Source: an uncultured Eubacteriales bacterium (GTDB lineage Bacteria; Bacillota; Clostridia; Oscillospirales; Acutalibacteraceae). Taken from it: DNA of 6,465 nucleotides. Location of the stretch: positions 1-6,465 of the forward strand of contig ONEU01000140.1 in the NCBI GenBank assembly GCA_900316925.1. The letters are read 5' to 3'. Positions within the stretch are counted from its first letter, which is position 1. Each line of letters begins with the position of its first letter. Below are positions 1 through 5,368 of this stretch, piece after piece. The position numbers and the translations under genes were made by a program. Under the pieces are notes generated by a model. That model did not search any database. It was not told the DNA's origin and saw only the letters and a program-made list of their open reading frames with translations.

Positions 1-268
1 CGGATGATTCAGGCTTGGATGCCACGGATGATTCGGGAACCGGGGGTTCGGATACCGGCTCTGTGGATGACGCGGCTGGTGGTACAGAAGTAACCGGTGA
101 AGAGGCTGACGGGGATTGCTGGGGGACAGAGGTATCTTCCGGGGGCAGGAGCTGTCCGGTGCTGACAGCGGGACGGATGCGCCAGCCTGTTGCTGCCGCA
201 ATGATGATGATAACCAGCAGGGCAAGATCTGCCGCTCCCAGAATACAGGCAATCACTTTTCTGACCAT
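1..268 (-). CDS. Membrane-anchored protein with Pro/Ser/Thr-rich linker, N-terminal part only
   Basis: The frame is open from an ATG at 268 to the window edge, giving 89 complete residues; the C-terminal part lies outside. Residues 1-4 (MVRK) are basic, and residues 5-28 form one long hydrophobic stretch including LALLVIIIIAATGW, which reads as an uncleaved signal anchor. From about residue 38 the chain is a low-complexity linker rich in Pro, Ser, Thr and Val, ending with two nearby PESS units. This is the usual build of a Gram-positive protein with a single N-terminal anchor and an extracytoplasmic domain beyond the linker, but that domain is not visible, so no function can be given. The start is supported by an AGGAG ribosome binding site at 278-282, 9 nt before the ATG, and by a good promoter at 335-363. 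A frame on the opposite strand (15-299) covers the same DNA but has no comparable start signals. The existence of the gene is fairly sure; its role is unknown. Confidence 0.72.
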   Translation of the reverse strand, partial: MVRKVIACILGAADLALLVIIIIAAATGWRIRPAVSTGQLLPPEDTSVPQQSPSASSPVTSVPPAASSTEPVSEPPVPESSVASKPESS

Positions 269-334
269 GGTGCTCCACTCCTTTTTGTTGAATAACTGAC
301 ACAAAAGTGTCTTCTTGTGAGGGTATTATTGGTA

Positions 335-363
335 ATTATAGCATATACCGTCTGTGGTGTAAA
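335..363 (-). promoter_or_regulatory. Housekeeping promoter of the leftward anchored-protein gene
   Basis: Read leftward, the -35 box is TTTACA (363-358) and the -10 box is a perfect TATAAT (340-335), with a 17-nt spacer. A TG dinucleotide one base before the -10 (343-342) makes it an extended -10 promoter. Transcription should begin near 328, leaving an untranslated leader of about 60 nt before the ATG at 268. The match to the sigma-A consensus is strong; use in the cell is inferred. Confidence 0.82.
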
Positions 364-443
364 GCAGAAAAAATGAAATCCTCACAGAAATGTACGGCAG
401 CCGTTCCGGTGACCGCAACCCGCTGCACAGGGCGGATGAGCAT

Positions 444-482
444 AAAAAATCCCGCGGTTCACCGTTCGGATGAACCGCGGGA
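444..482 (-). terminator. Intrinsic terminator of the 167-residue protein gene
   Basis: A perfect 12-bp inverted repeat (450-461 with 471-482, core CCGCGGTTCA) encloses a 9-nt loop. On the minus strand it is followed at once by ATTTTTT. It lies 22 nt after the stop codon of the leftward gene at 504-1007 and before the promoter at 335-363, so it separates the two leftward units. The other strand has no U-tract after the stem, so it should act leftward only. Confidence 0.9.
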
Positions 483-503
483 GACGGGAATGCCCGGACA
501 GGG

Positions 504-1007
504 TCAGTTGTCATAGGTCTCGATAAACTGTTTCCATTGTGAGCGCTCGTCCTCGTTCAAAATAAAAAGATACGGATAGATCCTGCGCAGAAGCTCGCCG
601 GAGATGACCGCCTTTGCCGTTTCCTCGTCATCAAACACATAGCGGAAGCGTCCGAAGGAATTGACGATATCCGGGTCAAATTCGGTTTCAGGGTCATATT
701 CAAACCGATCGTTATCGGCAGGCGCAGGAATGGTAAGGGGCTTGTCCTGCGTGGATTCATATTCATGCAGGACGTAATATTTCACGCCTTCTTCCGGGTG
801 CATGAAGCCCTCGGCGTCCACACGGCTCATGTACTCGATGGTGTATTTCAGAAACATCCATTTGTCCTCGTCTCTGAACCAGAAAACCGTATAGATGCCG
901 GACTTTTCGTTGTTCAGCATATTGTTGGGATAGTAGTCGTACCAGATGTGTTCGCATTTTTTGGCGGCGAAATAATAGGATTTCAGTCTTTCGATCAATT
1001 CACTCAT
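504..1007 (-). CDS. Uncharacterised acidic, tyrosine-rich protein (167 aa)
   Basis: I do not recognise a family for this protein. It has 167 residues, no signal peptide and no membrane segment, so it is probably cytosolic. It is rich in aromatic residues (16 Tyr, 4 Trp) and acidic overall, with a single cysteine at residue 18. Two dense acidic/aromatic stretches stand out, around FEYDPETEFDPD (about residues 102-113) and VFDDEE (about 123-128). The N-terminus (SELIERLKSYYFAAKK) and the C-terminus (EETAKAVISGELLRRI and after) look helical. The start is set at 1007 because AAGGAG lies at 1020-1015, 7 nt before the ATG. The frame stays open to an ATG at 1148, but that start would lie upstream of the promoter at 1093-1121 and adds 47 residues of unlike composition. 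The gene is flanked by its own promoter and terminator and so is a single-gene unit, divergent from rpoB. A real gene is likely; no function is proposed. Confidence 0.8.
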   Translation of the reverse strand: MSELIERLKSYYFAAKKCEHIWYDYYPNNMLNNEKSGIYTVFWFRDEDKWMFLKYTIEYMSRVDAEGFMHPEEGVKYYVLHEYESTQDKPLTIPAPADNDRFEYDPETEFDPDIVNSFGRFRYVFDDEETAKAVISGELLRRIYPYLFILNEDERSQWKQFIETYDN

Positions 1008-1092
1008 CGTTGTTCTCCTTTCCGTACCGGCAGCGTGACCGGCTTTTTCCGCGGCTGCTGTGGGAATCATGCTCTTCTGACGATCTGTTCTG

Positions 1093-1121
1093 ATGGTAGC
1101 ATGGCATACGATCAAAGTCAA
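1093..1121 (-). promoter_or_regulatory. Extended -10 promoter of the 167-residue protein gene
   Basis: Read leftward, the -35 box is TTGACT (1121-1116) and the -10 box is TACCAT (1098-1093), with a 17-nt spacer. A TG one base before the -10 (1101-1100) compensates for the weaker hexamer. Transcription would start near 1086, about 80 nt before the ATG at 1007. This placement also argues against the upstream in-frame ATG at 1148. Confidence 0.62.
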
Positions 1122-1207
1122 GCAGGAACGGTCCTCAAAAACGGACATATCCTGCCGGCGCCTTTACGGAGAAAAGGGGGACCCGTGACCCGAAAAAGCT
1201 CCCACGC

Positions 1208-1246
1208 CGCCGGGCGTACCGTGCAAGAAGCAGCCCGGCGTTTTTG
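1208..1246 (+). terminator. Rightward intrinsic terminator without a visible upstream gene
   Basis: The 8-bp GC stem CGCCGGGC (1208-1215) pairs with GCCCGGCG (1233-1240) and is followed directly by TTTTTG on the plus strand. The 17-nt loop can fold further through TGC (1222-1224) with GCA (1230-1232). No rightward gene was found between the window start and this hairpin, so its source transcript is unknown. It may shield the rpoB promoter from read-through, or be what remains of a lost upstream gene. On the minus strand the nearest T-run (1199-1194) is 8 nt beyond the stem, so leftward action is doubtful. Confidence 0.75.
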
Positions 1247-1267
1247 TGCAAAAAAGAGAAAGAAGAC

Positions 1268-1298
1268 AAAAAAATAAGCGATCCTTCAAAAATCGCTT
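1268..1298 (-). terminator. Inverted repeat with leftward U-tract, overlapping the rpoB -35 box
   Basis: AAGCGAT (1276-1282) and ATCGCTT (1292-1298) form a perfect 7-bp inverted repeat with a 9-nt spacer. Read leftward, the second arm is followed by A and then seven T (1274-1268), the form of a modest intrinsic terminator that would stop antisense transcription leaving the rpoB leader. The right arm runs two bases into the rpoB -35 hexamer (1297-1302), so as DNA it could instead be an operator. The repeat is clear; which role applies is inference. Confidence 0.5.
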
Positions 1299-1333
1299 GA
1301 CAAAAAACGGCTGTTGTAGTATTATTGTATAAT
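1297..1333 (+). promoter_or_regulatory. rpoB-rpoC operon promoter
   Basis: A perfect -35 box TTGACA (1297-1302) is followed after 17 nt by TATTAT (1320-1325), one mismatch from consensus. A perfect TATAAT lies 8 nt farther on (1328-1333), but 25 nt from this -35 and with no good -35 of its own, so it is at best an alternative site. Transcription is expected near 1332 (or near 1340 from the second box). Near-consensus strength fits a gene pair needed in large amounts. Confidence 0.85.
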
Positions 1334-1408
1334 GTACCATAGTAGAGGAGTAGGCTCTTTTTGACTGTTCCGGTTGTGATGCTTCAACAATAATAACATA
1401 CTTCCGGA

Positions 1409-1428
1409 AAAAAATCAAGTGATTTTTT
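1409..1428. repeat. AT-rich perfect inverted repeat in the rpoB leader
   Basis: AAAAAATCA (1409-1417) and TGATTTTTT (1420-1428) are exact reverse complements separated by AG. In RNA a weak 8-bp hairpin with a 4-nt loop is possible; in DNA it would make a symmetric site about 80 nt downstream of the transcription start. It sits next to a wider TTCCGG/CCGGAA pairing (1368-1373 with 1404-1409), which shares base 1409. Confidence 0.5.
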
Positions 1429-1628
1429 AAAAAACACAATGCCTGCTGTTTTGTGCCGGCCGTCAGGGCCGGAGGGTATGGCAGGAGGGTCGGACTGACG
1501 GCCTTCCGTGAGCCGCAGGGGTCAGACCCGGTGCGGCGGCAGTGCAGCCTGCTTTCGGGAACCGATGCCGGAGGGGGCCGGCCGGAGCTGGAAAGTACTG
1601 CCTGTATTCAGTATGCAACATAATGAAT

Positions 1629-1632
1629 GGAG
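1629..1632 (+). promoter_or_regulatory. Ribosome binding site that fixes the rpoB start
   Basis: GGAG lies 7 nt before the ATG at 1640. The in-frame ATG at 1613 and the more distant in-frame GTG at 1508 lack such a site, and the translated upstream residues do not resemble a RpoB N-terminus, so 1640 is the preferred start. Confidence 0.8.
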
Positions 1633-1639
1633 TGATCGT

Positions 1640-4600
1640 ATGGTAAATGCCAAACCTGTGCGCCTGGGTAAAACCGAGCGAATGAGCTTCTCTCAGACCA
1701 ACGAGATCATTGAGATGCCGAATCTCATCGAGATCCAGAAGGACTCCTACAAGTGGTTCCTGGAAAAGGGACTCCAGGAGGTCTTTGAGGACGTTTCCGG
1801 AATCACCGACTTTTCGGGAAATCTGGTATTAAGCTTTGTGGACTATACGCTTGAAACCGACAATCCTAACTATACCATTGCGGAGTGTAAGGAAAGAGAC
1901 GTGACCTATGCCGCACCGCTGAAGGTGAAGGCAAGACTGTATAACAGAGAGACTTCCGAGATCAAGGACTCTGTGGTGTTCATGGGCGACTTCCCTCTGA
2001 TGACACCCAGCGGTACATTCGTCATCAACGGTGCAGAGCGTGTTATCGTCTCCCAGCTGGTACGATCACCGGGCGTTTATTATAAAATGGACTACGACAA
2101 GACCGGCAAGCAGCTGTTCAGCTCTACCGTGATCCCGAACAGAGGCGCCTGGCTGGAATATGAAAACGACGTTAACGACGTATTCTATGTCCGTATCGAC
2201 AAGAACCGCAAGCTGCCGGTGACGGTGTTTATCCGCGCCCTGGGACTGGGAACCGACCAGCAGATCATCGACTTCTTCGGCCCGGACGACAGGATCCTCG
2301 CAACTATTGAGAAGGATTCCACCGACAACCAGGACGATGCACTCAAGGAAGTATACAGAAAGCTCCGCCCCAGTGAGCCGCCCACCGTGGAAAGCGCACA
2401 GGCACACCTGGATAACCTTTTCTTTGACGCAAGACGGTATGATATGTCAAGAGTGGGCCGGTACAAATATAACAAGAAGCTGGGCATTTCCAACCGACTG
2501 GCAGGCCATGTGCTGGCAGAACCCCTGGCAGATCCTGAAACAGGTGAGATCGTGGCAGAGGAAGGCGAGCTCATCAGCAAGGAGAGAGCCATGGAGCTGG
2601 AGGATATGGGTATTACCGTAGCCTATGTGCTCAACCAGAACGGCACTCCCGTGAAGATCATTTCCAACGGCATGGTCAATATTTCCCGCTATGTGGATTT
2701 TGACGCCAAAGCAGAATGCGGCATCAACGAGAAGGTGCGTTACAGCGTTATCAAGGAGATCGTGGATACCATCACCGATCCCGACGAGCTGAAAAAGGAG
2801 ATCAGGCGCCGTAAGGACGAGCTGATTCCCAAGCATATTATCATTGACGATATTTTCTCCACCATCAACTATATGAACTCCCTGGCCTGCGGCGTGGGTA
2901 CCACGGATGATATTGACCATCTGGGCAACAGACGTATCCGTTCCGTCGGCGAACTGCTGCAGAACCAGTTCCGAATCGGCTTTGCCCGTCTGGAGAGGGT
3001 GATCCGCGAGAGAATGACCCTCCAGGCACAGGACCTGAACCACCTGTCCCCCAATGCCCTCATCAACATCCGTCCCGTGACGGCCGCCATCAAGGAATTT
3101 TTCGGTTCCTCACCGCTGTCACAGTTCATGGATCAGAATAACCCTCTGGCAGAGCTGACACATAAAAGACGTCTGTCCGCACTGGGCCCCGGCGGTCTTT
3201 CCAGAGACCGTGCCGGATTTGAGGTGCGTGACGTTCATTATACACACTATGGCCGTATGTGTCCTATCGAGACGCCTGAAGGTCCGAACATCGGTCTGAT
3301 CTCCTATCTGGCAACCTTCGCAAAGATCAATGAGTATGGTCTCATTGAGGCACCGTTCCGCAAGGTGGATAAGGAGACAGGTATTGTCACCGACCAGGTG
3401 GAATACATGACCGCAGATGTGGAGGATAACTTCATTGTCGCACAGGCCAATGAGCCGCTGGATGAGGAAGGCCACTTCATCAATAAGAAAATCGTCGGCC
3501 GTTACAAGGACGAGTTCGTGGAAGTAGAGCGCTCCAAGGCAGACTATATGGACGTTTCTCCGAAGATGGTCGTATCCGTTGCAACCGCCATGATCCCCTT
3601 CCTCGAGAACGACGACGCCAACCGTGCCCTCATGGGCTCCAACATGCAGCGTCAGGCTGTGCCGCTGCTGGTAACGGAGTCTCCCATCGTGGGTACCGGT
3701 ATGGAATATAAAGCAGGCGTAGACTCCGGCGTATGTATCCTCTCCGAGGAAGCCGGCGTGGTGAAATACGTCAGCGCCGACCTGATCAAGGTGCAGTATG
3801 ATTCCGGCAGGCTCCAGACCTTCAAGGTCACCAAGTTTGTCCGCTCCAACCAGGGTACCTGTATCAACCAGGTGCCGATCGTGAGCGTCGGACAGCGTGT
3901 GGAGAAGGATGAGGTGCTGGCGGACGGTCCTGCCACCTGCAACGGTGAGATCAGCCTGGGCAAGAACGCCCTGATCGGCTTTATGACATGGGAAGGCTAT
4001 AACTACGAGGACGCCGTACTCATTAACGAGAAGATCGTGCGTGACGACGTATATACCTCTATCCATATTGAAGAATACGAAACCGAGGCCAGAGACACCA
4101 AGCTCGGCCCGGAGGAGATTACCAGAGATATCCCGAATATCGGCGACGACCAGCTCCGTGACCTGGACGAGAACGGTATTATCCATATCGGTGCAGAGGT
4201 ACACGCCGGCGATATCCTTGTAGGTAAGGTGACGCCGAAGGGCGAGACCGAGCTGACCGCAGAGGAAAGACTGCTCAGAGCCATCTTCGGTGAGAAGTCA
4301 AGAGAAGTGCGTGACACCTCCCTGAGAGTGCCCCACGGTGAATACGGTATCATTGTAGACGTGAAGGTCTTCACCAAGGAGAACAGCAGTGATGAACTGG
4401 CTCCCGGCGTGAACAAGGTCGTGCGCTGCTACATCGCCCAGAAGCGTAAGATTCAGGTAGGCGATAAGATGGCAGGACGTCACGGCAACAAGGGTGTCGT
4501 TTCCAGGATCCTCCCGGAGGAGGATATGCCCTTCCTGCCCGACGGCAGACCGCTGGATATCGTGCTGAATCCTCTGGGCGTGCCGTCCCGAATGAATATC

Positions 4601-5353
4601 GGACAGGTACTGGAGGTGCACCTGGGCTATGCCGCCAAGGCGCTTGGCTGGAAGATTATGACCCCCGTATTCGACGGTGCCCATGAGCAGGATATTTTCC
4701 AGTGCTTCCGTGACGCCGGCATCAGCGAGGACGGTAAGATCTGGCTGAAGGACGGCCGTACCGGCGAATATTTCGACAACCCCGTTACCGTGGGTTATAT
4801 GTATTATCTGAAGCTGCATCACCTGGTTGATGATAAGATTCATGCCCGTTCCACCGGCCCGTACTCTCTGGTAACACAGCAGCCTCTGGGCGGTAAGGCA
4901 CAGTTCGGCGGACAGCGCTTCGGTGAGATGGAGGTCTGGGCACTGGAGGCTTACGGCGCAGCTTATACCCTCCAGGAGATCCTTACCGTGAAGTCTGACG
5001 ACGTGGTGGGCAGAGTCAAGGCCTTTGAGTCGATCGTGAAGGGGCAGAGCATTCCCAAGCCGGGCATCCCAGAATCCTTCAAGGTGCTTATCAAGGAGCT
5101 GCAGTCCCTGGCACTGGATATCAAGGTACTGGATAAGGATCAGAATGAGATCAACCTCCAGCAGGATCTGGATGACGACGTTATCCCTGTCAACACCGAG
5201 TTTGACGAGAAGAACATCCTTGAAGACGACGATCCCGACGGATATTCCATTACCGATGAAAACGGTGAGGATATCTATGATGAGGACGAAGAGGATGATA
5301 AGTTCGATGACTTCTTCGGACAAGACGACGACAACTTCGGACTGGATGATTGA
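1640..5353 (+). CDS. rpoB: DNA-directed RNA polymerase, beta subunit
   Basis: RpoB forms one side of the RNA polymerase catalytic cleft and binds NTPs and the RNA-DNA hybrid; rifampicin acts on it. The product is 1237 residues, complete, between B. subtilis RpoB (about 1190) and the insertion-bearing E. coli protein (1342). The fork/rifampicin segment is at 489-520, with the usual resistance positions unchanged: Q495, D498, H508 and S513 (E. coli Q513, D516, H526, S531). Position 492 (E. coli 510) is Pro instead of Gln. The second rifampicin cluster follows (TPEGPNIGLI, 545-554). The active-site acidic pair is E790-D791 (E. coli E813-D814), and the RNA/NTP-contacting lysines are K943 and K951 in GDKMAGRHGNKG (E. 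coli K1065, K1073). The clamp-linking C-terminal block with FGGQRFGEMEVWALEAYGA runs at about 1089-1107. Residues 1176-1237 are a strongly acidic tail, 30 of 62 being Asp or Glu. It is co-transcribed with rpoC, which starts 15 nt downstream. Identity is certain. Confidence 0.99.
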   Translation: MVNAKPVRLGKTERMSFSQTNEIIEMPNLIEIQKDSYKWFLEKGLQEVFEDVSGITDFSGNLVLSFVDYTLETDNPNYTIAECKERDVTYAAPLKVKARLYNRETSEIKDSVVFMGDFPLMTPSGTFVINGAERVIVSQLVRSPGVYYKMDYDKTGKQLFSSTVIPNRGAWLEYENDVNDVFYVRIDKNRKLPVTVFIRALGLGTDQQIIDFFGPDDRILATIEKDSTDNQDDALKEVYRKLRPSEPPTVESAQAHLDNLFFDARRYDMSRVGRYKYNKKLGISNRLAGHVLAEPLADPETGEIVAEEGELISKERAMELEDMGITVAYVLNQNGTPVKIISNGMVNISRYVDFDAKAECGINEKVRYSVIKEIVDTITDPDELKKEIRRRKDELIPKHIIIDDIFSTINYMNSLACGVGTTDDIDHLGNRRIRSVGELLQNQFRIGFARLERVIRERMTLQAQDLNHLSPNALINIRPVTAAIKEFFGSSPLSQFMDQNNPLAELTHKRRLSALGPGGLSRDRAGFEVRDVHYTHYGRMCPIETPEGPNIGLISYLATFAKINEYGLIEAPFRKVDKETGIVTDQVEYMTADVEDNFIVAQANEPLDEEGHFINKKIVGRYKDEFVEVERSKADYMDVSPKMVVSVATAMIPFLENDDANRALMGSNMQRQAVPLLVTESPIVGTGMEYKAGVDSGVCILSEEAGVVKYVSADLIKVQYDSGRLQTFKVTKFVRSNQGTCINQVPIVSVGQRVEKDEVLADGPATCNGEISLGKNALIGFMTWEGYNYEDAVLINEKIVRDDVYTSIHIEEYETEARDTKLGPEEITRDIPNIGDDQLRDLDENGIIHIGAEVHAGDILVGKVTPKGETELTAEERLLRAIFGEKSREVRDTSLRVPHGEYGIIVDVKVFTKENSSDELAPGVNKVVRCYIAQKRKIQVGDKMAGRHGNKGVVSRILPEEDMPFLPDGRPLDIVLNPLGVPSRMNIGQVLEVHLGYAAKALGWKIMTPVFDGAHEQDIFQCFRDAGISEDGKIWLKDGRTGEYFDNPVTVGYMYYLKLHHLVDDKIHARSTGPYSLVTQQPLGGKAQFGGQRFGEMEVWALEAYGAAYTLQEILTVKSDDVVGRVKAFESIVKGQSIPKPGIPESFKVLIKELQSLALDIKVLDKDQNEINLQQDLDDDVIPVNTEFDEKNILEDDDPDGYSITDENGEDIYDEDEEDDKFDDFFGQDDDNFGLDD

Positions 5354-5354
5354 G

Positions 5355-5360
5355 AGGAGG
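5355..5360 (+). promoter_or_regulatory. Ribosome binding site of rpoC
   Basis: A perfect AGGAGG sits just after the rpoB stop codon, 8 nt before the rpoC ATG at 5369. There is no room for a separate promoter or terminator in the 15-nt gap, so rpoC is read from the rpoB message with its own strong initiation site. Confidence 0.92.
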
Positions 5361-5368
5361 ATAATTGA

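Larger units (their letters stand above)
1332..1639 (+). promoter_or_regulatory. Long structured 5' leader of rpoB mRNA
   Basis: This stretch of about 308 nt between the rpoB promoter and its start codon has no convincing gene. The first 110 nt are AT-rich and include the inverted repeat at 1409-1428; from about 1450 it is GC-rich. Visible stems are CCGGCC/GGCCGG (1456-1461 with 1467-1472), the competing 9-bp GGCCGTCAG/CTGACGGCC (1458-1466 with 1495-1503), GCCGCA/TGCGGC (1512-1517 with 1532-1537) capped by GGGT/ACCC (1519-1522 with 1526-1529), GCCGG/CCGGC (1567-1571 with 1578-1582) and GTACTG/CAGTAT (1595-1600 with 1609-1614, last pair G-U). None of the GC-rich stems is followed by a U-tract, so a classical attenuator is not evident. 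It matches no riboswitch or ribosomal-protein leader that I recognise. Confidence 0.6.

Noticed and set aside
245..256. Lipoprotein box VIAC at residues 5-8 of the leftward anchored protein
   Set aside because: The cysteine comes before the hydrophobic stretch, whereas a real lipobox comes after it.
15..299. Rightward 94-residue frame opposite the anchored protein
   Set aside because: It is the antisense of a leftward frame that has a promoter, a ribosome binding site and a clear membrane segment; the rightward version has none of these.
1008..1148. Longer start at 1148 for the leftward 167-residue protein
   Set aside because: The region holds a promoter at 1093-1121, the ATG at 1007 has AAGGAG 7 nt upstream, and the added residues differ in composition.
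765..1277. Rightward 170-residue frame
   Set aside because: It is antisense to the leftward gene and crosses its promoter and the GC-rich terminator; no start signal was seen.
1344..1363. AGAG/CTCT followed by T-run as an early attenuator
   Set aside because: Only four base pairs with a 7-nt loop; too weak to be called a terminator.
1361..1396. Second rpoB promoter from TTGACT at 1361-1366
   Set aside because: No acceptable -10 box lies 16-18 nt downstream; the nearest AT-rich hexamer is about 24 nt away.
1478..1498. Six-codon leader peptide (MAGGSD) in the rpoB leader
   Set aside because: The purine-rich site ends only 1 nt before the ATG, too close for initiation, and the peptide has no regulatory codon run.
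1508..1639. Extended rpoB start at GTG 1508 or ATG 1613, adding up to 44 residues
   Set aside because: No ribosome binding site precedes either codon, the added residues do not resemble a RpoB N-terminus, and the DNA there is the structured leader. The ATG at 1640 has GGAG at good spacing.
3119..4204. Long leftward frame of 361 residues inside rpoB (and a similar one at 4298-5323)
   Set aside because: It mirrors the codon pattern of a highly expressed gene; the protein sequence is a reverse-strand shadow with no promoter or ribosome site.
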